Shown: positions 26,089-39,859, counted from the first letter of the stretch. The stretch is DNA of 64,000 bases from Serilophus lunatus (GCA_013399895.1 VXBA01001646.1:72728-136727); one strand, 5' to 3'. Numbers and translations are program-made. Notes: generated by a model not told the origin, from the letters alone.

Positions 26089-26715
26089 ACAGAATCATGG
26101 TATCATAGAATCTTTTCAAGGCTGTAAAACACCAAGCCTGCAAGATCACTAAGTCAAACAGTTAACCTAACATTGTAAGTTAGCCGCTAAGCCATGTCCC
26201 TAAGTGCCACAACCGCATATCTTTTAAATACTTCCAGGGATAGAAACACAACCACTTCCCTTGGCAGCCTGTTCCAATGCTTGACTACCCTTTCTGTGAA
26301 GCAATTTTTCTTAATATCTAATTTAAACTTCCCCTGGTGCAATTTGAGGCTGTTTTCTCTCATCATATCACTTGTTGCCCTGGAGAAGAAGCCGACCCTC
26401 ACTCCACTACAGCGTCCTTTCCAGGTAGTTGTAGAGAGCAATAAGGTCCTCACTGAGGCTTCTTTTTTCCAGGCTAAACAACTCCAGCTCCCTTGCCCAC
26501 TCTTCACAACACTTTTGCTCCAGACCCTTCGCCAGCTCCATTGATGGGTAGCTTCTCTGAACACACTCCAGCACCTCAATATCTATCCTGTGCTGAGCCA
26601 CCCAAAACTTAACACAGTATTCAAGGTGTGGCCACACCAATGCTGACTACACAGGAATGATAATTGTCCTAGTCCTGCTGGCCACACTATTTCTGATACA
26701 AAATATTAAAGGTCT
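26089..26715 (-). mobile_element. CR1 LINE 3' fragment, minus strand
   Basis: The left edge has the reversed CR1 3' end (AGAATCATGGTATCATAGAATC). Read on the minus strand, two overlapping frames give the CR1 RT C terminus. The upstream one has VWPHLEYCVKFW, IEVLECVQRS, ELELFSLEKRSLSEDLIALYNYLE. The downstream one has GFFSRATSDMMRENSLKLHQ, GKFKLDIKKNCFTERVVKHW, NRLPREVV and LEVF. A frameshift lies between them. The right edge near 26715 still matches the CR1 segment encoding the stretch upstream of 'LEYC', including GTCCTGCTGGCCACACTATT on the plus strand. It is a 5'-truncated, inactive copy. Confidence 0.92.
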
Positions 26716-29700
26716 GCCTTAAATATCAACTACAGAAGGCATGCTCCAGGATTTTGGTGGGACATGTACAGTGTCAAATCCCGCTGCACTGACACCTACA
26801 GCCCATTATCTGTCCTCAGTGTAAGGACAGATAAGACAGTTCAAGAAAATCAAAGAATATTTCTTAGCTGATTCTCAGGGATTCCTAATGATCTGAGTGC
26901 ATCTTCCTATTTCAGAGATTCTAGCATTTTGTAGGAAAACTTTAGAAAAGTCCATTGGGAAAAGGTGCATGAGATAGTGACCATAAGACTTTTAGAACTA
27001 AGTACAAAGTAGTCTTGGAAACTTCACAATGGATTGGCAATGAGAAGATAAGGTAGAGAGAAATGATGGAATGTGTTTTTATGGTGATCATCTCAGAAGA
27101 ATTTTTAAAATATACTGCAGAAATACTGCTTGGCATTTCTGCATTTTTATAAATATTGATGTTACCTTTCAGGACCTAAAAAGTAATATGTGTGTCTAGT
27201 CTTGCTTGATGATTCATGTGGGGTGAATTCCCATTTTTCTTATGAGTTTATGAACTGCAACAGTTGTCCTAAATGTGAAACAGAGTTCACATTAATTATC
27301 TCAATATTGTTCCTATGGTATACCATCATATCAATTCAGTAGTTAAACCAAGAACCAACTATGTTGCTGAATCCTTTTTTAAAGTCCAAAGAAGATGGTC
27401 TTCTAATTCTGTCAGGACAACACAGAAGTTACAAAGTCGAAGTTACAACACAGCAGTAAAATATCAACATTATCATCAGTTTATCATCCTTATCTATAAA
27501 ACTGAAATATCTAAACAAAAACCAGCATCTTAGAAGAATATTACTCCAGCAGGACCATGGTTTCAGCATATGCCTTGGTTTAACAAAACAGTTATGAATA
27601 GCCATGCAGTGATAAAGATATTGATTTCATAATAACATCTGCTTTTGTCTGTCCTATTTACATCATAGTATACTTTCTGCATAAGAAACTTTGTTATAAG
27701 TATGTTATAGTTCAGCTTTTGTTCAGCTCCTTGGTTTGTATCATCATTGTTGTCTGAGTATTGCATTTTGCAGAGTAATTCCTGTCTGTGCTCATGTTCA
27801 GTCATCTTCCCCAACAAGAATGTTGTATAATTTCTCTGTTTTCAGAAGGATATTCTCTCATCAATGGGAACATGACATTGTGTAATTTGTGAAATAAATA
27901 TTTGCAGAATAAAGGCACTACATAAAAGCATTGGGCTGCAAATAAATAAAGCTTATTTACTACTAGAAAATTGCAGAGTAAGTAGGCTCTCCTGAATCTC
28001 TCTATAGTTTCTACTAGACATGATAGGATTTGTTTTTTATCTACAAAGAACATCCTGAACACATTAGAATCTTAAATCAGCATCCTTAGAACATCTTAGA
28101 TTTTAAAGTAAATCCATGGCATATAAAGAGATCCAAAAATAAGTGTCTAAAAACATATCTAATGTATCTAATACATACCTAACCACACCTCTACTTATGA
28201 AACTCAACACACCAGAATTATTTTATCTCCAATTAGGTTGTTTTGTCTATAACTATATAATATTTTGTAAATTATCTCATAACAGCACAAAAATATTCAG
28301 CAGCTAATGTTGTATCCCTCTGTTCAGCTTCACTAATGATAAACTCCACATTTTTTACATTGCATCAGAAGACAGGCTAATTAACCCTGATTAATTTATG
28401 CTTATACATATTTGATACAGTTGTAAAATCAATACATTAAACAGCTTATTATTTTCTTATGTTACAAAGAGAAACTAAATCTAAATAGCACATTACTTCT
28501 ATATGAAATGTATGAATGTAAAGATAATTGGACATTTGACTTCACAAAGTAATTTAATAGACTCTTGTTTTATCTCAAAAGTCTGTCTGTGGGGATATGA
28601 TACATTATCAGTTGCCCTCCATTTAATTTTTTTGTGTCCCCATAAATTAAGTATGTTAATTTATGCTGTGTAATGAAAGATTAAATTAAAAGCTCTAGTC
28701 CTGACCTAATATACCTTTCTTGTTTGCATGAATTTAATATATAATTCCCTGCTCTGTAAAGACTCATGAATGTTTTGCTTTCTTCACCCCAATAATCTTT
28801 AATGCAACATAAAGGTAAATATATAAATGAATTTCATTTTAAAAATGACATCCTGAGAAAATGCTAAAATGATATCCTCTACATACAGTAAGTGCTGTTC
28901 TTTGTTTCTCTGGTTATTAAATAGAAACTATTGAGCACAGTGGGATTCACAAACCAGCAAACTTAATAAACTTTCTGGAAAAGTGTCAACTTACCTCAAT
29001 GAATTTTAAATCAGACTGTTTACACATTGATAACTCATTTTCCCTGTCATCTAGTAACACATTGCACAATTTTAGCATTTATCTTAATAATACGAGGGAT
29101 ATCCCTACAGATTTCAAATCTTCTAAACCGTTGAGAAAATCCCTAAATTAAGGACGGTTAGATCACTGATGGCTCTTAAGTGCTTAAAAGCTGTAATTGC
29201 CACATACTTGTACCTCGAGCACGAAAATAAGTCATACATTAAAAAAAAAGAATAATTTTTTGTCTTTTTGAGGTTGACAGAATTGAGGCCAATGCAAGTT
29301 AAGTCTTATGGGAAGTCATTTGTACGTTTCCAGAGAGACTGGACCTTGGCAGTACTTGGTGTCAGACTTCAAAAGCCTTAAATTCTTTGTCCGAGTCAAA
29401 GTTGGTATTTGTGCCAGTGGTTTAGTATCGCTGACGTAGTTTCATATAAGATTTCTCAGATTCTGATTTATCTCAATGTTTGGTCTCTGGCATTCACTTC
29501 AATTCAAACAACTACTGTATTAGATTTCAGCAGGAATGCCATTGCACAACTGTTGCGTTTTTGTACTGTGGTCTCTGAGTGTTATATTATGCGCCAGATG
29601 GGTGAGAGATTGGACTGAGATTTTTAAATCCTTGTATAGTCTCTCATCTGTGAATCTCATTTCTCAATTTGAGAATCAAAATTGCCAAGAGTTTCTTTTG

Positions 29701-32700
29701 CTGAAAGCCAGAGTCTTATTTCACTCCTGTTTTAAATCTGCTGTAGCACATGGCTTACTTGATTTTCTTTGTATGTTTGGGGCTGCACAGAGCTCCCACT
29801 GAGATTCTGATATGAGTGCAAAGCAAAGTCGGCTCCTAAAAGAAATTAACAGCCCTCTTATTGCTAATTAAAAGCTCTTTGCTTTCTCTCCACATGGCCA
29901 GTGCAGCTGCTTCACATCCTCTCAATATTTTGAAAACACATAAATTCAAAGACAATATTGTGAACAGCACCTGGCACTTGCTGCACCTGCCGTGATGAGA
30001 CTATATTTCATTCTGTCAGTAAATTAAAATTCTCCAGAGCTGAAAAGGATGGTTTTTTTCTCATTCAACTTCTTCCATTGTCCCCAGTGGTAAAGAGAGA
30101 GTAGTTCTGCTTCCATTTTCGATACTAAATATATCATATTGTTGTTTGCTTCAGTGGTGCAGACACCTGCCTCCTGCTGTAAATGTTGTGTTCCACTTTT
30201 GAAAGATTTCCCTAGGGCTCCACATTCAAGTATTGGCTTGTAACTATAGCTTAATATCGTGTCAAAATCTCTTAAGGAAGGTGCAGCTTGTCAAGTCATC
30301 ACAGGATTGAACCTCTATCTAGTGAAATGTCCTTTGAGTGTTTGAAGCATAAGAAGACAAATAAAAGGCTAGCAAGTCATTTGTAAAGATAATAGCTAAC
30401 AGCATGCATTTTCCCTTTCCCTCCTGCCTTTCTATTAATGTTGATAAAGAGAGAAGAGCAGACTGCAGGTCAGTGATTTTTGTTATTTATATTCAGGTCA
30501 AAGAAAGTTCCAAACTTTTGTGTTTTGAACATGGCAGCAAAGTGGAAGCAAAAAGAAAGAAAACTTCAATCAAACTCCGAAAGATTCAAGCTCTGAAATC
30601 TTGATGTCAGAGTTTGTTTTGAGAAAAAAAAAAAAAAAGGCAAACATCAAACAAGAAGTGTGTAAATATAAAGAATTGAATGGACAACATCAGAATTGGG
30701 CTGGATCCTTGTGATACTTGATGCTTCCAGTGTTTGCAATGATGCCTTAAGATTTCTTTTATTTCTCGTCTTTCTGGATTTTAGCATAGCTGCATGGTTT
30801 GTCACACTTAGGATGGTAGAAAACCTCTTTATCATGGTCTGTCAAATGTTGTTTAATGTTCTTTTGGGAAAAAACAAGTTCTAGCAAAGATATCTTACTT
30901 GGAACATGAAACTGGAGGGAAATAACAAGATACAGGGTAGACAAAGCAAGACAGAAGGCCTAAAATCCCTTGGAGAAGCTCAAAGGGGCAGACCTGGGGG
31001 GGCAGAACAGAGAAGGAATGATTTTGGGATTGGATGTATTATTAGATATGATGATTAATTAATATTGAAAAAGGGGTACTGGTCTTATGATGGGCGTGCA
31101 TGTCTATGTACATTGTGGAACTGGATGTTTCCATTAAAGACCAAGTCTTTATCCTTGTCAGGAAAGTTTTTCTCTTGTTTTTGGCATCAGCAAAACTACA
31201 GGAGTATTTTTTTTAATACATCTACAATAATTGCATTAGAAATGAGACTATAATAGAAATTATAATATTAGATTTTAATATGCAATAGTAGTTTCCCAGG
31301 AACTTTTATTAGGGAATACATGAGAAAGGTATTCACAAAAGGTATGTGTTCCCCTTTTTTTTGGTTTATTTCCAGCTTGAGGAAATGGTTCTCTCAAGAA
31401 ATATCAACCTATTCCTAAATTTTTACATACTTTAAAAGTTTGTACTAATATTCTTCAACCAAGCAAAAAGACTAAAAACCAAGGCCAAGTCCCAACAAGA
31501 CCTGACTGAAACTTAACAAAGTTAAAAAGAGAAGGGTCTATATTTTAGTGTTCTTTTTCACTCTAATACTATTTCCTGGATAAAATAAGAAAAAAATATA
31601 TTAATAGCAGCAAAAGCACTTCAAGGCATTTTTGTTTCTTTCTTTTTCCAAATGCCTAGAGTCTCCATAGCAGAGCCAAACTTGAAAGTATGCAAGCATG
31701 CAAGCTTGGAGGAGTGCGGACATGCTTGGCATGAATGCAAAATTTGACAGTTTAAAACAATGTCATGGCAAACTCCTTATGGAAGAGGCCAAGGAGACCT
31801 CACAGTTCCCACTCAGTGAAGAGCACAACACAGAGAAAAGGAAATACTAACATTTGACTGATGAGTTGTTGCAGATAGAAGGGAAATAACACTTGGCCTG
31901 TTGAAAAAAACTATTTTTGAAGTAATGTCTATTATTCACACATAGCTTCTAATATTAATAGACCATCACTAACAGGTCTAAGTAAATTTTACTTTAAGTT
32001 GATCAACTCTATGTGAATTCATAGTACCATCATTCAGAAGAAAGACATGAGAACTGAATATTTGGTGGATTACTTTTAAGGTTGCTTTGTGGATTTCACT
32101 ACTTTATGACATACAACTTAAGAAATCCCTAGGAAAGAAAGGGAAAGTCGTATGTATATATTACTTCAACCAAACAAAACCTTCACAATGTTATAGCTTT
32201 GGGTGAAGTAGAAACATAATCCAATTCGTATTGTTATGGTGCTGAGCTTGTTTTGAAACTTAGAGAAATTGAGAAAAGAAAAATCTAATAGTAAAGAAAA
32301 GCCAGTCAGAGGAATTTCTAAAGCACAAAATATAATTAATACTTTGTTACGTTATCAAATCTGCAGATCTAGCGAACACAAATACTCTATACCTTGATTT
32401 TATTTTTTATTGTTTAAAAAAATGCTTTTAACTTGTAAAAAAGTAATCTTAATTTACTTCCTCATTCTATTTTATGTTGTCACTTAGAAGTCGTTAACAA
32501 GCAAATAATTTATTAGAATATTTATTTTGATGTTATATTTTATAGTAACTGAAAGTGTTCAATATTTAGACAAATACATTCATTTAACTGAAAAATGTCC
32601 TAATTTTAAAAACACTTTTAAAAAACTGGTTTTGATTCTCTATGAAGCTTTCGGGAAGCTGATAGACTTCTTTCATAAAAGAAGTCACCTTTCAGTATTC

Positions 32701-35589
32701 ATGAAAATACTGTCTTAATTTACAGTTTCTAGTTCCTTCTCCATCCTTCTGATAGTTCATTTTTCATGGAGAGTAAACATTTTTATTTTTCTATACTCCT
32801 GTGTTAATTTACTCTCCATTTGACATGGTTTACAACCAATTAGCAGTCAATACCAGTCCTTCTGAAAATATTCCTCTGAACACTAATAGCCTACTCATAG
32901 TAGGCATGAATACCATAACAGCTTCGAGTTGCAATGTGAATATTATTTGAATACAGAAAAAATTGCTTGTATGTTAAATAAAGTCATCACTGTAGGAAAT
33001 TAAATTTTTCAGCTCAGAAGACCTACTCTTTTCAGTATGTATGATGTCTCAGTCACATCATCAGCCATAGAAGGAACAGCACCTGGGATTCCTAGGTCCC
33101 ATTCTGTATTCCAAGTTTCCCTGGTTGTTTCCCTTTTATTTTTTCTTTTGGTACACCATTAAAATTCATATATAAGTGATATCAGAGGTGTTGAGTTAAA
33201 AGGTGCCAACTAAAAATTATTGATATTAAATAACGAAGTGACTGAAATTTGACTTAGCAAGGAATTAAGTGAAGCAAATATCACTTGAAAATCAATGTGA
33301 ATTTATCAAACAACTTCATTTACTTTGTTATTTAAAGTTAATATAGATAATTTCACTCATGTAGCACACCTACTCTTTTTGTGTAAGGTATTTAATGTGA
33401 TAACAAGCATGAATGTAATGAATAAATTTGTAGGATAAAACTTCATGTGATATAAATTAAATAGATTAAAGAACAGGCATTGGACAAGTCTTAGAAGGTC
33501 ATTCCAAATAGAATATAATTATTAATATATTTAAAAAATATGCTGGTGTCATGTCACAGTCAATTTTTGCCTTACTCTCTGTCATTGGTTATTTGTAAGA
33601 AAAGAACAAATCATCAATGACAAAGTGAGCAGTAAGCAAAAAGCTACTTGTAGGGAAATACCTGGATTTCATAGTAGACTAGGAAGACATAACAATGACC
33701 ATTTTGTAATAACGAAATATAAGTGACAAAGAATTAAGACACACTTGCTGTGTGAGATCTCTATCTATGTTTAATCAGAGATTCTGAAAAGGCTAGGTTG
33801 ATCACGGCAATGACAATTAAATGATGAATTTTCACTGTGTTCCAATGGCTGATAGAACAAACACAAACTTTGATATAACATTCTCTGATACTAAACCTAC
33901 AAATTTGATGTTCACCATTGAAGACAAGAGATATGAAGACTAGAATTTTTCACGAAGAAGTTGCAAATAAGTTGATTACAATATTTAAACCATTGCAAGA
34001 AAGAGAAGCAGAGATAGACTGTGGGACTGACAGATAAAAATTTGGTGCAATACAAATTCTGGAAGATAAAAATGAATAAATTAGACATAAAGCCTTTGTT
34101 TATAAGAACGGAGATATTTAATCATGGGAAAATTTAAAAAGTTTTCTAGCAGATTGAACAACAAGCCCATGTAATAAACAGCAAAACCGCATACAATTCT
34201 GATGAAAAAGAATATTGTATTTCAGATTGGAATCACGTCAAAGGGGTACTGTGGTTTATATTATGGTAGCTTAATTAAAGTATTTTAATAATCTATTCAG
34301 TGAATTAATATTTTGAAATCATCCAAGAGAAATAGAACCTCAGATTTCACTAATGATGTTGAGTCTACAATATTTTAGCATGACCGAAAATCTAGCAAGC
34401 ACAATGCAGACACCCATCAAGAATGAACTTATCTTCTTTGAGATCTTTCATTTTACAGGTTCATAACCACTTTGAAAACAACTTTGAAAATATTGTTCTA
34501 ATAAATAGTCATGTGGAGGAAAACACTCACTTCCATGTTTCATAGATGTTGTAACAAAACAGGTTAATTAACATATTTGCACTGAATTTGGTGAAACTGC
34601 ACTATAAATAGATTTTTATTTTACTTAGCTGATATTTGATCTTTGTGGATTTTTTGTGATGTAAAATTATTTTTTTTTAGTCCAGTAACAAATATAATTT
34701 GAATATTGTCGACTTAATAAACTTCTCTTCCCCCTAGGTGTTGGGCAAGGATTTATAAATATTCTTTGAGGCAGGTAGATAAATTACCTTTTCTCTTTTT
34801 CCCTTTTAAGTCAAACTCAATGCTATGCAAAAGCTTTCTGTCTTGTTCCTGTAAGTGACAATGACCCAACACTATTTCATGCTTGAATTGTCAATGCATG
34901 TGTTGTTATTGCACAAACACCTTTGAAAAAATAGCTTCCTTCATTGTCATAGTAACATAAAGAAAACCAACTGCATATAGTAGCTGTGGTGTTGCTGGGA
35001 TGTTTCTAAGCATGGTTTTCCAGTGTTTTATCTAAGGTCTATTAAAGACAACAGAAGATTTAAATCTAGTTTCAATATGTACTGGAAGAGACCATGAGGA
35101 AACATTCAGGATATTCTCTCATGAATTGTGCAGGACAAGATATGATTAACATCTTAATGTAACAAAAAAAAAGTTGAGCCATACAGACACCATCAACCAA
35201 AATGAGCCACAGCCATCAGAGTTCAATTGATGTTGCAAAATGATATTTTATTACTTCAGACATAGAAGACAAAGTGTAAGCAGAATGTCTCTTTTGGTAA
35301 TATTGTTTAGATACTGTATTTACTAAAAATCAAGCACTCTGTTCATTAAACTCTAGATATGCTCTAGCTATGCTTAGCCCCTGCTTATCACAGGGTATAA
35401 GATAAATAATCTTTTATTATATCAGAATAGGCATCTCTTGAGGGACTGAGTAATTCAGTGGATCAGGAAGGGGGTTAGAAGCTGAGCAACAATGATATTC
35501 TTCAGACCTTCTCAAGACTGAATGGGATTCCAAATACCACAGGATCTTTGATAGGCATATGAAATTACTGCTATGGTGTTTGTAAAAGA
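26716..35589. other. AT-rich non-coding DNA
   Basis: No gene was recognised in these 8.9 kb. It holds the second copy of the unclassified repeat (31075-31192), an A-run near 30626-30640, and a segment at 29830-29990 with homeodomain and E-box motifs. Short ORFs look random. Confidence 0.5.
31075..31192 (+). repeat. Unclassified dispersed repeat, copy B
   Basis: This stretch is homologous by eye to 7380-7512, in the same orientation. It has CTGGATGTTTCCATTAAAGA and then GGAAAGTTTTTCTCTTG followed by TTTTTGGCATCAG. The shared block with ATTAAA and a T/G-rich tail suggests the 3' part of an LTR or other retroelement. The left limit is uncertain; G-rich sequence from about 30980 could belong to it. 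Confidence 0.45.
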
Positions 35590-36032
35590 GGACCATATGA
35601 GTGATTAGAGATCTGGAGAACATGATCTGTGAGAAAAACCTGAAGGATTTAGACCTGTTCTCCCTGGAGGAGAAGACGATGGGGGGACCTCATCAAAGTA
35701 TTCTAATACTTAAGGGCAGCTACAAAGAGAATGCAGGTTCTCTCTCTCATAAAAAGTCACACAGAGAAGACAAGAGACAGTAGGTACAAGAAGCACTGCG
35801 AGAGGTTTCATTTTGATATAAGAAAGATGCTTTTTACAATGAAAAGAATCACTGCAACAACCATGCTAGAGACATTGTAGAGTTTTCATTGCTGGAGAGT
35901 TTCAGCGTGCACTTGTATGGAGTGCTAGGTAATCTCATCTATGCTCCGTTTGACACAGAAGATTAGACCAGATGAGCTCTCAAGGTCCCTTCCAGTCCTA
36001 GCTGCTCTGCAATTCTTATGAATCTATGAAAA
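35590..36032 (+). mobile_element. Old CR1 LINE 3' fragment, plus strand
   Basis: The start encodes a decayed version of the CR1 RT C terminus (LKDLDLFSLEEKTMGG, compare LRELGLFSLEKRRLRG). The 3' end has the CR1 terminal signature: GACCAGATGAGCTCTCAAGG, TCCCTTCCAGTCC and then TTCTTATGAATCTATGAA. The middle is heavily diverged. It faces the next CR1 tail-to-tail with about 30 bases between them. Confidence 0.85.
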
Positions 36033-36063
36033 GTGGCTGCCATACTCCAGTATCAAGTTGACA

Positions 36064-36745
36064 GTGAAATCGCAGAAACATACATGTTGAAAGGAATCTC
36101 GAAAGGACATGTAGTTCTCCCTTCTTCTGAAAGGAACACCTATGGTCTAGTTATATCAAGTTGCTTGAGAATTCTTTCAGTCAAGTTTTGAGTGTCTCCA
36201 AGAATGGGCATTCCACAACCTCCTTCAGCAACTTTTTCCAGTGTTTTTCCAATGTTCAACTATCTTTTATTTCTTCCTTATAGTGATTCAGAACTTCCCA
36301 CCTTCCAGCTTGTTTCCAGTCCCTTAATTTTTCATCTCCAAGGAATCTGGGTCCATCTTCGTATCCTCTAATTAGATGCAGGCAAAAAGCCTTATTCTTT
36401 CTAAGATGAACATATTGAATTTTCTCATCCTCTCCTCACACCTGCAGCCCTCTTCTAAAGTCTTTTTTTCACTGGATATCCCAAAATAGGACACAGCAAT
36501 CTAGATGTGACCTCACAAGTGTCGAAACAGTGGAAAAATCATCGCATAGTAGCTACACTCTTGTTAATACAGTCAAACATGTTATTGGCCATCTTTGATG
36601 CAAGATTACTCTACTGATACATGTCCAACATGTCCAACATGTCCAACATACTAGGACCCCAGGCCGTTTTACGCATTTTGCAAAGGGAGCCTCCAAGATG
36701 GTCAGTTAGATACCATCCTCAGTCTCTACAGTGGGAAATAGTTTT
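36064..36745 (-). mobile_element. Old CR1 LINE 3' fragment, minus strand
   Basis: The left edge resembles a reversed CR1 3' end (GTTGAAAGGAATCTCGAAAG). Further right are CR1 landmarks read in reverse: GAATGGGCATTCCACAACCT, GATGTGACCTCACAAGTGTC, CTTGTTAATACAGTCAAACA, and CTAGGACCCCAGG near 36651. The sequence is strongly diverged and has no usable frame. Inside it, at 36621-36647, a 9-base unit ATGTCCAAC is present three times in tandem where CR1 normally has it once. Confidence 0.85.
36621..36647. repeat. Three tandem copies of a 9-base unit inside CR1
   Basis: ATGTCCAAC is repeated three times without error. The unit belongs to the CR1 consensus, so the repeat arose by local expansion after insertion. 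It encodes Met-Ser-Asn repeats in one plus-strand frame, which is not a gene. Confidence 0.9.
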
Positions 36746-38695
36746 TCTGTCCTTTACTATAGTTTTGAGAATGCTTAATGCAAACAGAATTTTGGAGTTT
36801 AGCAGGCAATCAGATTTCTATTGGCTTTGTCGACAATAAAGTTAGTATTTGGGTGGTTTTTTTGGAAATATTTTTCTGGCAGGATCGTCTTAAGCATATT
36901 TACAGTGGGTTAGGAAAAAGTTGTCTCCCAACACAAAACATGAAGTCCTTGCAATCAGAGAACAGTGTTAAGCATACCTTTCAAAAAATTGCTAACTTTT
37001 TCCATACCATTTGGCTTAAAAGGAAGGTTTGGACTAAATATTCTTTTGTTGGTGGTTCAAATATTAGTTCAAACAATTTTTACATTTTTCTTCTAATTAG
37101 GACTCTATTACTTCTATCATAAAATTCTCCTTCCTTTGACAGGAAAATAAAATAAGAAAAAAAGTTGACTGTCAAAACTTTAACTTTTTTCTGTTTGGCT
37201 ATTCCAGTAGTAATGGAAATTAAGTAGGAGTGCTTTATCTGTAACCAGTTAATGTTTAACACTAAAGCTCAAGTAATGAATTTCTGCCTGAAGAATTTAC
37301 AGTGAGACCCAAAGGGAAATGAGAATTGTGCTGGAATTAAAATGTTAGCTCTCTTTTTCTGAATATGGACTGATCTGATGTATATGGAGTCCAAATGATT
37401 AATGCTGTAAGAAGGGTCACTGACATTTGAAAATGAAATATGTCGAAAAATATTATCAAAACATCCTGAAAGAAAGCACCATATCAGAGTGTCACAACTA
37501 GTTTTAATGTTTAGTTATTGTACAAAGGGAAAAACAAAACAAAAGCTGAATTCTAAGAAATTCCCTGGCCTATATACCTATCTTATTCACAAGTAAGGTT
37601 GCCTTTCTGCATCTTTTACAGTTTTATTGCAAGCCACCATAATGATCACCTACAAAATACAAAGTACTACATATGTAGAATAGGGATCTTTAAATGCATT
37701 GCATGTTGAGCGAACTTCGTAAAGAACAGGTGACTTGAAGAAATATGAACTACATCAAGCTTTGCAGCTGTTTGCTTTCTGAGGCATGCAGGTAAATTGA
37801 GTATCATTGCTATTTTACTCATAGACTCTAAAAAATCATTATGCAAGTTGTTACTGTAAAACTCCTACACCACCTTCATAAAAACATAAAGACACAATTC
37901 TCAAAAGGAGCAAAATCCATAATATCAGCTCTCGCTGTAAGCTTCTGAAACATGGTTTCCAGTCATGTTTCCAGCCCTTTTGGGAAATTATCACAGTTAA
38001 GAAACAAAGAAGATGTCCTTTCCTGTTCTGTAGCTGTTCAGGCATACATGCTGATCACTATTGGTCTCATCTTCAAAAGACATGTCAGATCCCTATGCTA
38101 CAGAGAGGAGTAAGATGCTAAAAAGCGGTGACAAGAAAATGGAATGTACCTGAACGCCTGTTGTGCAACCGAACTGAGTACACGCTGCCATAGTTATTCT
38201 CAATGTCAATATTAAGACCTGGGTAAAAGTCAAGTGTAATATGAGATTCTTCAGACAATATGCTACCTATTTCTTTTTGATCTTATTGTCCTAATTGTAG
38301 TGCCAACATGTTCCTCAGGTTGTTTTGACAAGGGCTACTGGAGGCTACTGGTTGTGGAGACTGACATTTTCTGTTATGCTATAGAGAATGTTAATTTTGT
38401 GCTACCATATATATGCTCGTATAAAATTACTGTTCTAAAATTCATAGTTTTCTTTGATGTCCATCTTATACAGACTGATAATTCTGCCTATGTCATGAAT
38501 ACAGTCTAGAATTCTGTATCCTAGGAAATTTCACATTTTAAGCCACCTGATCTAACAGACAATACAGCTTTATGCTAGTAGGGAAAATTATGAGGAAAGT
38601 TCTTACAGAAGATAAAAAGGACAAGATAACTGAGACTAGCCAACAATGGCAAATCCTGCTAGATAAACACAATTTCTTTCTGTAATAAAATGATT
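36746..38695. other. AT-rich non-coding DNA
   Basis: No recognised gene or repeat. The ORF at 36778-37122 has no family resemblance that I can see. Confidence 0.5.
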
Positions 38696-39130
38696 GGCTA
38701 ATGGAAGTAGTAGATATCATTTACCTTGACTTTAGTAAGGCTTTTGACACAGTAATCTAGCACAATTGAAGAAATATGGATAGGATGGGATGGGTGGACT
38801 ACAAGGTGAATGAAAAATACACAGAACTACTCTTTGACCACTGAATTGAAAGCGCAGAGAACAAAGTTCGGAAATCTAACTGGTAGTGAGCCATGAGTGT
38901 CACATTTGAGTCACTACCAGAACTGATACTGTTTAATGCCTTCATCAACAATTTGTAAACACGGGCAAAATGCATCATCAGTACATCCGTGAATAAAGCC
39001 TAACTAGGGGTAACAGTTATTGTGCTGAATATCAGAGTTGCCGTTTAGAGGTACCTAAAAAGATGGAAGATTGAGTTAACAGAAACATCACGAAGTTCAG
39101 CAAAGAAAAATGTGAAATTTTGCTCCTCAG
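38696..39130 (+). mobile_element. Internal CR1 LINE fragment with RT motif A, plus strand
   Basis: Unlike the other copies this piece comes from the middle of CR1 RT. One frame reads VVDIIYLDFSKAFDTVI, which is RT motif A with its catalytic aspartate. Later LFNAFINNL matches the CR1 block LFNIFIND, and near the end LTETSRSSAKKNVKF-like sequence corresponds to the NLMKFNKxKCK block. Numerous stops and frameshifts break it. Neither the CR1 5' end nor the 3' terminal repeat is recognisable, so it is truncated on both sides or diverged beyond sight. Confidence 0.85.
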
Positions 39131-39859
39131 ACAAAGCATCCTATATTTTTATGTGATATTTTCAGTCAGCTGCATTTTTCAATCACCACAGATATAGCTT
39201 AGCCCTAAGATGCATCATATCAAACTATCATTAGGACAATAGATATTTCTGAATAACTGTATGGTAAACCCAGTAATGATTATAATACTAGTTAGAATAA
39301 GAATTATTCATGAAAGCTATGTGTCACAAAGTAATAAGCAATACATTGATAAATTAATAGAGGCAATAAGGCTAAACAGTTAAAGCTAATGACAGTTTAT
39401 ATTCCAGTACTGCATATAATCTAATAAGGGCCAAGGCCTATAAACTTTCTCATGCACAAGAAATCAGTGCTCACATAAAGAGAATTTGACCACTCTTCAG
39501 GTACTTGTACCTGTATTTGGTGTTACTGCATTTACAAAAAGACCTTAAGGAGTAAATTAAGTGTACAAAAACTTTTTTGAGAACTTAGCTGGAGGAGAAT
39601 TTTACCCCAAAATATAAAAAAATTATTTGAATGAGATAATGCATGATAATAAGGACTTTTCAAGAGCTTTTAGACCTCAACATTGAAGATCTACATTATT
39701 GTTTCATACAATTTCTATCCATTACTGCAATAAAAGAATATTGAAAACATGGAAATATAAAAATCCCCTACATATTTGGTCTCAAGGAACGGTACTAAAC
39801 CATAGCATGGGCCATAAATTTCTTTTAGTAGAAGATTGCTACAAATCATCCAAGAAATA

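Noticed and set aside
26194..26544. 116-residue plus-strand ORF
   Set aside because: It is the antisense of a minus-strand CR1 fragment.
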